Assembly (NCBI RefSeq): GCF_020447225.1 | Contig: NZ_JAJAEO010000184.1 | Coordinates: 1-64,000 of the forward strand | Length of the DNA: 64,000 nt | Direction: 5' to 3' | Source: Methylophaga pinxianii | Lineage (GTDB): Bacteria > Pseudomonadota > Gammaproteobacteria > Nitrosococcales > Methylophagaceae | Part shown: positions 39,486 through 49,802 of the stretch, in pieces | Layout of the letters: each line of letters begins with the position of its first letter | Numbering within the stretch: the first letter of the stretch is position 1 | Program-made: the position numbers and the translations under genes | The notes under the pieces: model-generated | Database searches by the model: none | Seen by the model: the letters and a program-made list of their open reading frames with translations, nothing else | Told to the model about the DNA's origin: nothing

Positions 39486-40100
39486 TTAATCCGATAATTT
39501 ATTGAGCTTTTGCACTATTAGGTAAAGATGTAATTGAGGAAATTGATCGTATTCAAGATGTCGACATACTGCGCCTGACTGATCTATCACTTTTAATGTT
39601 TCAGGGATCCCCAAAACACTGTAATACATAGGCGGGCCCATTGCATTATCTGTTTTTTCCGAAGGTTCATCCATAGCACCAGTGGAAAAAATCAGCACAC
39701 CTTCAGGGGTTAAAGCCTGAATCAACTTGGTCAAAACAGTTTTTTGTTGATTCAGTGGCAAATGCCAAATGCTATCCCAGGCTGAAATAAAATCGTATTG
39801 CTGAGGAAACTGCCATTGACAAATATCGGCATGATAAAAGGTAATGTTTGGATGTCGTTTACGGGCAAACTCGAGCATCTTTTCTGAGAGATCCAACCCC
39901 GCAACATCAAAACCACGGTTTATTAATAATTCAATTATGCGACCACTGGCACCACAGCCAATGTCCAGGGCATGGGATTTATTTGCTACAAAAGCAATTG
40001 CCTTTTCATGTTGTTGAATGCCATTGTTACGATTAAAACTTTCATCAATCCATTTAGATGCTATTTGATTATAACTATCAGCGACTTGTTGCGGTTTCAT
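39486..40100 (-). CDS. Class I SAM-dependent methyltransferase
   Basis: A 204-residue small-molecule type methyltransferase. Motif I is ALDIGCGASGR near residues 44-54, motif II ends with VAGLDLSEKML and the acidic loop DICQWQF follows. DSIWHLPL fits motif IV. It belongs to the UbiE/type 11 group in outline. It is 15 bp downstream of the aminotransferase stop and may share its transcript. The substrate is unknown. Confidence 0.83.
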   Translation of the reverse strand: MKPQQVADSYNQIASKWIDESFNRNNGIQQHEKAIAFVANKSHALDIGCGASGRIIELLINRGFDVAGLDLSEKMLEFARKRHPNITFYHADICQWQFPQQYDFISAWDSIWHLPLNQQKTVLTKLIQALTPEGVLIFSTGAMDEPSEKTDNAMGPPMYYSVLGIPETLKVIDQSGAVCRHLEYDQFPQLHLYLIVQKLNKLSD

Positions 40101-40115
40101 GAATTAATTATCACA

Positions 40116-41303
40116 CTAAAATTTGTTTAGTACTGACTGAATGCGTTCAACAGCCTGAAGCAGCCGTTCCTGATCAGTGGTGTAAGCAAACCGCACATGC
40201 TGATCGGCTAAATGTACACCAAAATCATTGCCAGGCGTGATAGCAACGCCTGCTTCTTTGAGCAAATATTGTGATAGTGCCAAGCCATCAGTAATACGTT
40301 CATTTAAAAATCTGCTGCAGTCAGCATATAAATAAAATGCCCCCTGAGGTTTCACCGGAATTGAGAATCCAATAGATTGCAGGGCCGGTAGTAAAATGTC
40401 ACGCCGTTGTTCAAACACTTGGCGGCGCTGTTCCAGGATTTCCATGCTGTCGCGATCAAATGCCGTCAAGGCGGCATATTGTGCGGTTGTCGGTGCCGCG
40501 AGAAATAAATTTTGCGCCAGACGATCCATGACAGGTTCAAGACTTTCAGGAACCACTGACCAGCCAAGCCGCCAACCTGTCATCCCAAAAAATTTGGAAA
40601 AGCTGTTGATCACAATGGCATCATCATCTACTTCGAGGATGGTCGGCAAATGTATGCCGTCGTAATTTAATCCATGGTAAATCTCATCAACCACTAATAT
40701 TCCTTGTTTGCTCTTAATCGCGGCTGAGAGAGCTTTTAAGCCATTTTTATCGATAATGGTACCAGTTGGGTTAGATGGCGAGGCAACTAAGGCCATTTGG
40801 GTGTCCTGATTCCAGTATTTCTCAATATGCTCAGGAGACAATTGATAGGCCGTTTCAGCCCCCACTGGAACAGAAACAGCCGAGGCTTCAACAAACCGGG
40901 CAAAATGCCGATTACAGGGATAGCCCGGATCGGTCATCAATAAATGTTTACCCGCTTCTAACAATGCCCCCATAACCAGAAGTAATGCACCGGAAGCACC
41001 CGGCGTAATAACAATCCGGCATGGTGAGATAGACAGGCCGTATTGCTGGTAATACCACCCGGCAATTTTTTCTCGTAACGCCATCAGGCCCAATGATGGG
41101 GTATAAAAGGTATCGCCATTATTTAAAGAAGCAACTGCGGCATCAATAATCGGTTGGGGCGTCAGGAAATCCGGTTCACCTATTTCCAGATGAATAATGT
41201 CTCTGCCCTGCGCTTGCAGTATCTTACCCTGAGATAAAATATCCATCACCTGAAAGGGTTTAATACCCTGAGCGCGCTGGGTGACATCAATTAATTTGGG
41301 CAT
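40116..41303 (-). CDS. PLP-dependent class I/II aminotransferase
   Basis: A 395-residue fold type I aminotransferase, AspC/AlaA-like. I chose the ATG at 41303 (PKLIDVTQRAQGIKPFQVMDIL) because this matches the usual family N-terminus; a longer reading exists. The PLP lysine is in SFSKFFGMTGWRLGW near residue 237, and VASPSNPTG near 165 and the C-terminal VRFAYTTD arginine are in place. The start lies 17 bp inside the upstream phosphatase gene. Substrates are not identified. Confidence 0.88.
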   Translation of the reverse strand: MPKLIDVTQRAQGIKPFQVMDILSQGKILQAQGRDIIHLEIGEPDFLTPQPIIDAAVASLNNGDTFYTPSLGLMALREKIAGWYYQQYGLSISPCRIVITPGASGALLLVMGALLEAGKHLLMTDPGYPCNRHFARFVEASAVSVPVGAETAYQLSPEHIEKYWNQDTQMALVASPSNPTGTIIDKNGLKALSAAIKSKQGILVVDEIYHGLNYDGIHLPTILEVDDDAIVINSFSKFFGMTGWRLGWSVVPESLEPVMDRLAQNLFLAAPTTAQYAALTAFDRDSMEILEQRRQVFEQRRDILLPALQSIGFSIPVKPQGAFYLYADCSRFLNERITDGLALSQYLLKEAGVAITPGNDFGVHLADQHVRFAYTTDQERLLQAVERIQSVLNKF

Positions 41304-42054
41304 GTAAATCCTGTAATGATTGCAACGTAATATAATGATTGTTGATCGATGAACCGGCGAGAACTTTTGTGGGTATCCCCGGTTCACCTAAATGATCCAC
41401 CACACATATCGCCTGATCGAAATCTTCTTCAGCAGTATAGGCATTGATGGTGACTAAGGTCGCTATTCCGGCACGATAAGCTGCGGATAAACCATTGGCA
41501 GAATCTTCGACAGCAAGACACTGGGATGGGTTAAGTTGTAATTGCTGCAGGCAATAGTGATAAATATCCGGTGATGGTTTTTTGCTGGGCACAACATCCC
41601 CAGCAGCAATACATTCAAACCAGTCGAGCGCCGCCTCACCTAACGTTGTTTTAATCAATGTCATCACATTGTCTGGCACGGAAGTGGTAGCGATAGCCAA
41701 GCGGACGCCTGACTCCCTGATTTCACTGAGCAAGCGTTTTACGCCAAGACGGAGCGGTATGCTTTGTGTCTCTAATATCTCAATGTAATGCCGGTTTTTA
41801 GCTGTATGTAACTTGGAAACCATGTCACTGTGATCACCAGCAAAACCACACTGTAAATGAAAGTTTTCAAGATAGTACTGGATCCGTTCTCGCCCGCCGG
41901 TTATGGCTAATAATTTGCCATAAAGTTGATCATCCCAATGCCAATCCAAACCCGCCTCAGCGAATGCGCGATTGAAAGCAATACGGTGCCCATCACGTTC
42001 GGTTGCTGCGAGAGTCCCATCCACGTCGAATATAACGGCTTTTAATTGATTCAT
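41287..42054 (-). CDS. HAD-superfamily phosphatase, CbbY-like
   Basis: A 255-residue haloacid dehalogenase-family phosphatase. With the ATG at 42054 the nucleophile is D10 and the acid D12 in FDVDGT. GGRERIQYYLENF and VEDSANGLSAAYRAG follow the CbbY/CbbZ type cap and motif IV. CbbY in autotrophs removes phosphate from xylulose-1,5-bisphosphate, but no RuBisCO gene is visible here, so the substrate is uncertain. A TTG at 42093 would be a longer start. It is divergent from dksA. Confidence 0.85.
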   Translation of the reverse strand: MNQLKAVIFDVDGTLAATERDGHRIAFNRAFAEAGLDWHWDDQLYGKLLAITGGRERIQYYLENFHLQCGFAGDHSDMVSKLHTAKNRHYIEILETQSIPLRLGVKRLLSEIRESGVRLAIATTSVPDNVMTLIKTTLGEAALDWFECIAAGDVVPSKKPSPDIYHYCLQQLQLNPSQCLAVEDSANGLSAAYRAGIATLVTINAYTAEEDFDQAICVVDHLGEPGIPTKVLAGSSINNHYITLQSLQDLHAQIN

Positions 42055-42164
42055 TAGTCTTTTAATTTTTAAAAATGGGTTAAAATAGCTCAATTATTTT
42101 GCACATGCCTGAAGCTTCTGGTATAGATGCGCCCTTGTTTTTAGAAAGTATGAGGTTTGCCAAT

Positions 42165-42587
42165 ATGGACCCGAACCAAGATGATGTCAGTTTCACCCCG
42201 TATCAACCGGGTAGTGATGAAGAATACATGAGCAAAGATATGGTAAAACATTTTCGAGGTATTCTCGAAAAGTGGCGTTCTCAACTTATGGAAGAAGTTG
42301 ACCGCACTGTTCACCATATGCAGGACGAAGCAGCAAACTTCCCCGATCCTAATGATCGTGCGACTCAGGAAGAAGAATTTACTTTGGAATTACGTACACG
42401 TGATCGTGAACGTAAACTCATCAAGAAAATCGAAGAATCACTGATCGATATGGACAAAGGTGATTACGGTTTCTGCGAATCATGTGGCGTAGACATTGGC
42501 ATTCGCCGCTTGGAAGCTCGTCCAACAGCAACACTATGTATTGATTGCAAAACATTGGATGAAATCCGCGAGAAAAACCGCGCCTGA
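42165..42587 (+). CDS. dksA: RNA polymerase-binding transcription factor DksA
   Basis: A 140-residue DksA, the partner of ppGpp in the stringent response. The coiled coil (about 25-95) contains the tip loop DEAANFPDPNDRATQEEEF with the acidic pair DP...D. The C-terminal zinc finger has CESC and CIDC. I chose the ATG at 42165 because GAGG lies 9 bp before it; ATGs at 42150 and 42105 and a TTG at 42099 are longer alternatives. A TAAAAT -10 at 42081-42086 would favour a later start. A strong terminator follows. Confidence 0.96.
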   Translation: MDPNQDDVSFTPYQPGSDEEYMSKDMVKHFRGILEKWRSQLMEEVDRTVHHMQDEAANFPDPNDRATQEEEFTLELRTRDRERKLIKKIEESLIDMDKGDYGFCESCGVDIGIRRLEARPTATLCIDCKTLDEIREKNRA

Positions 42588-42631
42588 TTTCATCTACGAC
42601 TCACCTCATACTTGCATGCAAGGTAGTCCTG

Positions 42632-42662
42632 AAAGCCCTGTGAAAACACAGGGCTTTTTTTT
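42632..42662 (+). terminator. Rho-independent terminator of dksA
   Basis: An 11-bp perfect stem, AAAGCCCTGTG (42632-42642) with CACAGGGCTTT (42647-42657), an AAAA loop and eight T residues. It overlaps the stop codon of convergent tamB and may slow that transcript as well. Confidence 0.93.
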
Positions 42663-45600
42663 ATCTCTCATAAATATACAACAGATCGACACCACTATTG
42701 GTTCCAGATTCCGCTTGTAAGGTCCAAATCTTGGTTAGGGTATAACGCAGCTGTACGGTGCTGACGGGCTCAAAGATTCCAATGCCATAGCCAATATAAA
42801 GTTTTGGTGATAGATATTTGCCAATTTGTACGGCGGCATTATCAGGGCTTTCCCCTGTAAACTCGACAGAATCCAGACCAAAAGTACTGGCAATCTTTTC
42901 ACTGACCGCATTTCCATTGGAAATCCCCAGATTTGTCGCTGCGGATGCCAGCATGGCAGCATCCGTGGCACTGGCCTGGCCTAAAGGTCTTCCCAAAACA
43001 ATATAAGACAGCACATCCTCCTGACTCATTGAAGGGTCCGAAAACAGTGTGGCCTGCGGATTGTTGGCCGGTCCTGTGATGTGAATACCGGCCTGATAGT
43101 CAGATCCTTTACGAATCGCTTTAATATCCAAATCAGGATTATCAATGGCGGTGCCTGCAAAACGTACTTTGCCATTATCGATTTTTAATTCGCGACCATA
43201 GGCTGCATAAATGCCATCATGAACCGTGATTTCACCATCACCCAATAAAAGCTGTCCGGCATCACCATATATACGTAAATTGCCACCCAGCCGGCCACTA
43301 AAACCTAATGCCCGGATCATTACGGTTTCGCCTAATTCAACAGTGATATCCACATCTGTTGCCAGTCGCATCGTTTCGTCATTGGTTTCTTTTCCAATTA
43401 TCACCACATCTTGACTGGGTGACACAGTGGTATTGAAATCCATTGGTGCCAATTCGGCATTAGGAATTTTCAGGTTACCCGTAAGTTTGGCTGTTTGAGG
43501 TGATATCCTCAGTTTTAAATCTGGGGAAGCAATAACATAGGCTTCCGGAAGGTTCATTACTTCAAGCTGGTTACCTTTAATCGTGGCATCAAGTAACCAG
43601 TCTTTGTCATCCATCGTAAAATCACCGGCGACTTCCAGTTGTCCTTCAGCTGATTGTGCCTGTACTAGCATCTTCAAACCGGATAAAGGATCACCTGTAA
43701 TATCGGCATTTATGGCAGATAACGTTATGCCCATATCCACTAAAAATATCTGACCTTCTCGCAAACTGATGGCAGTGGTTAACTCTGGCTTGTTGACCGT
43801 TCCCTGCATATCCACATGCAATTCCAACTGACCCGCCAGATCGTCAAATGTGAGTGTTTCCAGATTTAATGCTGCAAGATCTTTTACTGAAGTCTGCATC
43901 TGCATGCTGAGCGGGGTATCTTGTGGGGCAAGCATCAGCGTTTTAACATCTGCAGTTTGTAATCTTGCTTCGATTGGCTGCACACCATCCACATCCGGTG
44001 CCAGTGTAATCGCCATCATACTGTCTGCTGAGGTCAGCTGATAACGCAAATCTACTGCACTAAATTTAATAGGTTGCTGCTGGCTTACACTTTCAGACTG
44101 AAGTTTTAATACGGCCTCATTGAGTGATAAATTACCCACACCCGTGATATCGCCATTTTGGGTATCACTAGCTAACTGTAATTTTCCCGAAATAAAACCG
44201 GATAATTGAGCAAACTCTTCGATCCATGGTTTGAACATTTCTACAGACAACTGGTTGATATCAACATGTGCCTGCGCACCTTGAGGAGCATTTTCGCCTT
44301 GTAAACAGAGTTGTGCCTGCGCCGAAGATTGCCAGCAGTGCTGTGACATAATCTGTTTATCAGCAGATATCTGTATATTGCCAGCTTCGCTGAGTTGCCA
44401 TCGGCCAGCCATATCATTATCAATGGTCATGGACTGTAGTTGACCAGTCCATTGATTTTGTTCATCCAGGCGACCTTGCAACAGACTGGATAAGCTTGCC
44501 ACATCAGATGCAATTTCCAATGCCAATTGATGCTGATCTCGCTTACCTGTCAAGCTCAAATCTACCGAATCAATCGATTGCTCTGCCACCATGATCTCGG
44601 TTGATACCAGATTCACTTTACTTTGCTGGTTGTCTGTCAGATCAACTTGTGCATTAACGTTTACCTCGCCAATACTGATATCCTCAGCCCATTGAATAGC
44701 AGAGCCATCCAGATTTGCATTGAGCTTCAACCGGGACAATTCACCATAAAGCTGGCCCTGTCCGTCCAGACTTCCCGCTAAATGTGGGTGAAAATCCTGC
44801 AGATTTGGCGATGCTAATGTCCAACTCAGATCAAGTTGTTTTTCCACCCTGCCCTTGACCGATAATTGCGAGTCACCTAGTTGAAGCTGCATATCCTGAA
44901 TGTTTATATCGGTATTAAACGCTTGCAAATTACTGTTCAGAGAAAAGTGCCGCTCGCGTAACAAGCCATTTAAATGTAAGTCCTGTACGCTCGCTTCAAA
45001 ATCGCCTTCACCTTTATCCGCAAATTTGACTTGCGCCTGTCCACTGACTCTTCCTGGCCATTCCGCAGCAAAGGCTGCGGGGTCCAACTGTCTTAATGTT
45101 ACCTTGCCATCAACAAGCAGATTCTCTTTCCAATTTATGCGACCACTGAATCCAGCGCCACCATCAGCAATTTTAGTATCAGCGCGGATATCAGTAACAC
45201 CGGATTCCGGACTGGTCGCCAGCAAATTAACCATTAGCGGAATCTGGTCGATAATAAAATCTGAATCTACTGTTAAATCAAACAGATCCTTCTCGCCGTT
45301 AAGGTTGAATCCACCGGTGTAACTTTCAATATCCACCTCACTCAGCGCAGCTGGAATTTGCAGGTTTTTCCATTGACCATCAATCTGATAACGCAATTGT
45401 GGTTTCCACTCCACCTCACCACTTACATTCAGATCAGCCAATGCAGAATTTACTTCAAGTGAATGAATATTGGCCTGCTTTAAATCCCCCCGTAAATAGC
45501 TGTTAATGGTCCAGGTTTGTTCTAACGCTTCCAGGGAACTGCTCAAAATCAAACGATAATCCTGCAGATTTCCCTTGAGCGAAAGTTCACCAGAAGCTGC

Positions 45601-46716
45601 ACCCACCAATAAGTCGGTATCGGGTTGCCATGGCCATTGAAGCTCTGACCAGCTTGCCTCTATCGAAAAGTCACTTGCTAAAGGATCATCAGGTACTTCG
45701 ATATTACCGTGCAATTCCGCAAAGCTGTTCTGGCTGATAGCCGTCATCAAATCGACACGCCAGTTCGTCAAATCAGTTGAATTCAGACTCATGCTGGCAG
45801 ATAAAGGAGGATTGACGTTTTCCAGCTCCCGTAACTCAAAGTCCAATTCAACTTTAGCGCTTTCAAGAGAGCCTTTGGCATCTAGGTTAATGGCTGAAAT
45901 ATCGCCAATATCCACTTTCAGGATTCGATCTAATGGAAGTGTTTCGCTTTCCACACTCAGACGCCAATCCAGATCGTCGAGAAGATTACGGACCATCAGA
46001 GTTTGTTCGGACGCAAAGGGTTCACCCAACTGCTGCCGTACAGTCATTTGTTGTAAATCGCCCGTGATCGTTCCGGTAGCAGAAATTAAGCCCCATTCAG
46101 GATCATTCAGTCTGGCACCATAATTTAAATTGGTAGCATAAGGTTCCGTTAACGCCACATTACCAACCAGGGTGAAAGCAAATATATCTCGATTTAATCT
46201 TAATGACGAAACAATTAAGCGATCATAATTCAATCTCAATGAAGTATCGAAACGATCAAACAAAGTGTTCACAACACCTTGATTATTAATTAATTCAGCT
46301 TGAGTGATGCGTAGAGATCTCAGGTGTATCGCTAACGGCAGACTAAATTGAGGAATGACCAATTCGGCGCTCTCCCTCGGCGTTTCAACTTTTTCTACCT
46401 GGCTGATTTGCAGTTTATCAATATGGATTTGATTGATAATAAAACGGCTGGAAAGTAACGACCATAATTGCCAGCGAGCATCAATGCTCTCTATATATAT
46501 CGCATCTGCTCCATCAGGTTCATAAGCGATGCCCTGCAGATAGATGCCGTCATATAGTCGACCACTTGCATCATTAATGGTGAGTTCAGGAAGGGTTTTT
46601 TGAGTGAAATTCAGTGCAGTGTTGAAGCCCGACTTCGTCATCAACAACCAATACAATGTTGCCGGTATCACCAGCAGCATTACAATTGCGATTATCCATA
46701 ATACGCGCTTTATCAC
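42661..46716 (-). CDS. tamB: Translocation and assembly module protein TamB
   Basis: A 1351-residue AsmA-like bridge protein, anchored in the inner membrane by a helix at about 4-25, with a very long beta-groove region, and a C-terminal TamB (DUF490) domain (about 1000-1351; GKVRFAGTAIDNPDLDIKAIRKGSDYQAGIHITGPANN). Such proteins move lipids between the membranes and help TamA insert proteins. Length is near E. coli TamB (1259). It overlaps tamA by 4 bp. Confidence 0.95.
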   Translation of the reverse strand: MIKRVLWIIAIVMLLVIPATLYWLLMTKSGFNTALNFTQKTLPELTINDASGRLYDGIYLQGIAYEPDGADAIYIESIDARWQLWSLLSSRFIINQIHIDKLQISQVEKVETPRESAELVIPQFSLPLAIHLRSLRITQAELINNQGVVNTLFDRFDTSLRLNYDRLIVSSLRLNRDIFAFTLVGNVALTEPYATNLNYGARLNDPEWGLISATGTITGDLQQMTVRQQLGEPFASEQTLMVRNLLDDLDWRLSVESETLPLDRILKVDIGDISAINLDAKGSLESAKVELDFELRELENVNPPLSASMSLNSTDLTNWRVDLMTAISQNSFAELHGNIEVPDDPLASDFSIEASWSELQWPWQPDTDLLVGAASGELSLKGNLQDYRLILSSSLEALEQTWTINSYLRGDLKQANIHSLEVNSALADLNVSGEVEWKPQLRYQIDGQWKNLQIPAALSEVDIESYTGGFNLNGEKDLFDLTVDSDFIIDQIPLMVNLLATSPESGVTDIRADTKIADGGAGFSGRINWKENLLVDGKVTLRQLDPAAFAAEWPGRVSGQAQVKFADKGEGDFEASVQDLHLNGLLRERHFSLNSNLQAFNTDINIQDMQLQLGDSQLSVKGRVEKQLDLSWTLASPNLQDFHPHLAGSLDGQGQLYGELSRLKLNANLDGSAIQWAEDISIGEVNVNAQVDLTDNQQSKVNLVSTEIMVAEQSIDSVDLSLTGKRDQHQLALEIASDVASLSSLLQGRLDEQNQWTGQLQSMTIDNDMAGRWQLSEAGNIQISADKQIMSQHCWQSSAQAQLCLQGENAPQGAQAHVDINQLSVEMFKPWIEEFAQLSGFISGKLQLASDTQNGDITGVGNLSLNEAVLKLQSESVSQQQPIKFSAVDLRYQLTSADSMMAITLAPDVDGVQPIEARLQTADVKTLMLAPQDTPLSMQMQTSVKDLAALNLETLTFDDLAGQLELHVDMQGTVNKPELTTAISLREGQIFLVDMGITLSAINADITGDPLSGLKMLVQAQSAEGQLEVAGDFTMDDKDWLLDATIKGNQLEVMNLPEAYVIASPDLKLRISPQTAKLTGNLKIPNAELAPMDFNTTVSPSQDVVIIGKETNDETMRLATDVDITVELGETVMIRALGFSGRLGGNLRIYGDAGQLLLGDGEITVHDGIYAAYGRELKIDNGKVRFAGTAIDNPDLDIKAIRKGSDYQAGIHITGPANNPQATLFSDPSMSQEDVLSYIVLGRPLGQASATDAAMLASAATNLGISNGNAVSEKIASTFGLDSVEFTGESPDNAAVQIGKYLSPKLYIGYGIGIFEPVSTVQLRYTLTKIWTLQAESGTNSGVDLLYIYER

Positions 46717-48476
46717 AAATCAGGTCCTATCACGATATGCAAACCAAAGGGTTTGTCTTCATCTGAAATCCCACTGGCGACATCTACTCGAATCAAGCCA
46801 ACCGGTGAACGCCAGCGAATACCAATACCCACACTATACTCTATTGGATCTGACCAGCTGTTAAATGCATTACCAAAATCGGTAAACACCGCTGCTCCCC
46901 AGTTTTGCACAAACATATGTTCATATTCGACGCTGCCAACCGCCAGATAGCGTCCACCAATCACCTCATTAAGATCATTTTCGGGACCCAGAGATTCATA
47001 ATCGAACCCTCGAATACTATTATCACCACCGGCAAAAAAGCGTAATGAGCTTGGCAATTTTGAAAAATCACTGACTTCGGTAGCGCCTACCACTGCACGA
47101 GTAATAATTCGATTGGACTCACCAAAACCTTGAATATATTTACCACGGACCACTACCTGACTAAAACTGATATCAGAGAGAATCCCTTCAGCGGCCCCAC
47201 TTAACTCCAAACTTACTCGCCCTCCATGTCGGGTATAGAGCGTGTCATCAGCCCAGGTTCTTGCATAGGCAATTCCCGGAATCAATAAAGAGGTAGAAGC
47301 AGAATCATCGGAGACATCAAAACTCTCATTCAAAAACTTGATACTACCGGTCTCCTCCCAGCCCCAGCGCATACGATTATAATAACTGCCCACAGCGATT
47401 GAACTGCTTTCACTAGTGTCGGTATCTTCTTGTTTATACTCGGTATTAAAACCTACCGTATCAATATTCTCACTCCAGAAAGGCATCTTGTAATCGGCGC
47501 CGACACGACTGGCACTCTGTGATAATCGGCTATCAACCGATAAATTGTGGCCGCGGTCATTAACATAACGATTTTGCCAGCCCAAACTCATTCTGGCACC
47601 GGTATCGGTGCCATAACCAATGCCTGCGCTGTAACGATGCTTTAAATTTTCCGTCAGAGAGACTTCAATAGGGACGGATACATTGTCACGGGCAGCTGTC
47701 ATTGCCTGAGTGGAAACGGAAGCAAAATAGCCACTATTTTGTAGAGTATTTCTTAGTGTGAGAAGTTCGTTTGCATTAAAAGGTTGTCCAGCCTCAATTG
47801 GCGACATGGCATCCAGAAGTTCTTTATTCACGACGGTATCAGGAAAGCTGATATCACCGAATCGGTAACGCTGTTTCGCATCGTATTTCAGGCAGATATC
47901 AGCTGTATTTTTTTCAATGTTTACACTGACTTTACTGCAGGTAAATTCACCATCAAAATAACCCCGTTCAGCGGCAATACGTAAAAAAGACTTTTTGACG
48001 TTTTCATATCGCTGATGTTCAAAGCGATCCCCTGATTTTAATGGAATCGTCTCAACCAATTTGCTAAATACCGGATCGTTAAGCGCTTCCCCCTCCAAGG
48101 CGATCTCCATATTTTGGATGGTCACAGGTTCGCCCAACTCAACCAGATATCGCGCTTGCCAGTTATTTTCTTCTGGTTCGGTTAATTCGGCAGTAATTTT
48201 GGGAGAGTAATATCCATACACGGTGAGCATATGTTTCAACTCATCGACGGCTTGGTCATGCAAGCGCTTTATACTGCGGGAATTCAAACGAGGACTGTTT
48301 TTTTGCCGACTAATGCTTAATCCGTTGAGTAACGTTTCGCTCCAGTCTTTGTTTATACCTTCAAGCTCAATCTCAATATTCTTTTCCGTATCAGCCCAAA
48401 CCATAAAGGATTGAAATAAACAGACAAAAAATACCAGGATGATTCTGCTACAGCAGTAGTTGGGGCATAACGGCAT
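46713..48476 (-). CDS. tamA: Outer-membrane assembly protein TamA (Omp85 family)
   Basis: A 587-residue Omp85 protein. The signal peptide is long (about 1-29, ending VWAD). Three POTRA domains follow (about 30-270) and then a 16-stranded barrel with the family motif IRGFDYESLGP near 480 and GIGIRWRSPVGLIRVDVA near the C-terminus. TamA and TamB form an envelope assembly pair. A possible TTGACT/TGTATT promoter with an 18-bp spacer lies at 48510-48539. Confidence 0.95.
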   Translation of the reverse strand: MPLCPNYCCSRIILVFFVCLFQSFMVWADTEKNIEIELEGINKDWSETLLNGLSISRQKNSPRLNSRSIKRLHDQAVDELKHMLTVYGYYSPKITAELTEPEENNWQARYLVELGEPVTIQNMEIALEGEALNDPVFSKLVETIPLKSGDRFEHQRYENVKKSFLRIAAERGYFDGEFTCSKVSVNIEKNTADICLKYDAKQRYRFGDISFPDTVVNKELLDAMSPIEAGQPFNANELLTLRNTLQNSGYFASVSTQAMTAARDNVSVPIEVSLTENLKHRYSAGIGYGTDTGARMSLGWQNRYVNDRGHNLSVDSRLSQSASRVGADYKMPFWSENIDTVGFNTEYKQEDTDTSESSSIAVGSYYNRMRWGWEETGSIKFLNESFDVSDDSASTSLLIPGIAYARTWADDTLYTRHGGRVSLELSGAAEGILSDISFSQVVVRGKYIQGFGESNRIITRAVVGATEVSDFSKLPSSLRFFAGGDNSIRGFDYESLGPENDLNEVIGGRYLAVGSVEYEHMFVQNWGAAVFTDFGNAFNSWSDPIEYSVGIGIRWRSPVGLIRVDVASGISDEDKPFGLHIVIGPDL

Positions 48477-48509
48477 AGAGTTTCTATCATGATTTATGAA
48501 AAGTGCAGC

Positions 48510-48539
48510 AATACATTTCGCTTAACTGGAATCAGTCAA
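48510..48539 (-). promoter_or_regulatory. Possible sigma-70 promoter of tamA
   Basis: On the minus strand TTGACT (48534-48539) and TGTATT (48510-48515) are 18 bp apart, about 34 bp before the tamA ATG. Matches are five of six and four of six; the spacing is one longer than ideal. Confidence 0.35.
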
Positions 48540-48609
48540 ATCAATATTTGACAGTCATATAGACAAATTATGACAGCTTCGACTCTCTGGTGTTCTTGAT
48601 GGGGATAAA

Positions 48610-49536
48610 TTAGTTTGATTGATCGATGAGAGTATCTTTACGAAAAGCACTTGGTGAACAACCAAAAAAGTGACTGAATCGTCGACTGAAATGACTTAAA
48701 TCGTTGAAACCAAAGTTGTAACATGCCTCAGAGATACTCAACCCCCTGCTAATGGCATCCGCTGCTGATTTAAGTCGAAGTTGCTGATGAAACTCCCCTG
48801 GTGTGCAACCCAGTTGTTTTTTAAATTCAACATAAAGCCGGCTTCGGCTCATACAGGCCTGACGGCAAAGTTGCTCCACATCCAAAGGTTTGCTGAGATT
48901 TTGTTTCAGGGAATGAATAACTGCTGTTATGCCACTGGCATCCGGCGCATTTTGACAGTAGCTCAATAAAACTTCGCGCCCCTGTTCACGAAGCAATCTG
49001 ATAACCAGCTCCGAAACACCCAGGTCGATTAGTAATTCTTTATCCGGGTCATTACGGATATATAAACCAACCATTTTTTCCAGTAGTAACTGGGTGTCAC
49101 GTGTGTGATGTTTATGAATAATGCGCGGTTGATATTCCCAGCTGTGATCCGGTACCTCCATTTTTACCACGCTCTGCATCCGGTTTGATATGGTTTGGAT
49201 CCGTTCCCTGGAAATTTCAATGGTCAAACACGTGGTTGGCTGTTCTTCATTGGCATCCGGAAAATCAATTTCAACATGTTCCCCGGGTGGCATCACATAA
49301 GATTCATGTGGCACAAATAACTCACCTGAAGCGCTGTAATGATCATGCATTACTTTACGGCCACTTACCATTCCGCAATATAGTAAATGATCAGCATTAA
49401 GCCTCACACCAGTTGAGCTTCGATACGTATCATAGATGCTCAGTTCGGTTTCCGGCCCATTAAACGTCACTTTATTTTCTATCAGTAACTGACGACTTTC
49501 TCGCCGCTCACTGGTGGGAAGTAAATCCAAGCTCAT
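48610..49536 (-). CDS. AraC-family transcriptional regulator
   Basis: A 308-residue regulator. The N-terminal cupin-like sensor (about 1-190) includes HYSASGELFVPHESYVMPPGEHVEIDFPD. The C-terminal AraC helix-turn-helix pair (about 205-300) has QACMSRSRLYVEFKKQLGCTPGEF and NFGFNDLSHFSRRFSHFFGCSPSAFRK. I chose the ATG at 49536 with TAGG 8 bp before it; a TTG at 49596 adds 20 residues. It is divergent from the aldehyde dehydrogenase gene by 266 bp and probably controls it. No ligand is inferred. Confidence 0.9.
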   Translation of the reverse strand: MSLDLLPTSERRESRQLLIENKVTFNGPETELSIYDTYRSSTGVRLNADHLLYCGMVSGRKVMHDHYSASGELFVPHESYVMPPGEHVEIDFPDANEEQPTTCLTIEISRERIQTISNRMQSVVKMEVPDHSWEYQPRIIHKHHTRDTQLLLEKMVGLYIRNDPDKELLIDLGVSELVIRLLREQGREVLLSYCQNAPDASGITAVIHSLKQNLSKPLDVEQLCRQACMSRSRLYVEFKKQLGCTPGEFHQQLRLKSAADAISRGLSISEACYNFGFNDLSHFSRRFSHFFGCSPSAFRKDTLIDQSN

Positions 49537-49802
49537 AATATGACCTAAATGAACAATAGCTGATTTTGTGGTTGTTCTTAGAGTGAAGTCAAGCAAATCA
49601 AATTCGTCACCCTGAAAAAACCACTGATTAAAGATGAATTTTTCATGGATTCAAATGGCAAATCTCTTGAACCATATGGTAAGTTTTTTGTCACTTCTGG
49701 ACTATCAGTCAACTATTTGGGATTTTTGGTCAAGTAAGTTATCCACTTTAGGATTTATGCTGATTTTTTTAAACACATAACTACATATATAGAGAGAGAT
49801 TT

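Noticed and set aside
42099..42164. Longer dksA starts (TTG 42099, ATG 42105, ATG 42150)
   Set aside because: No ribosome-binding site for these; GAGG supports 42165, and a -10 at 42081 leaves too little leader for the earliest starts.
49656..49670. TGGCAAATCTCTTGA resembles a sigma-54 -24/-12 promoter upstream of the aldehyde dehydrogenase
   Set aside because: The -12 GC is GA, and the neighbouring regulator is AraC-type, not a sigma-54 activator.
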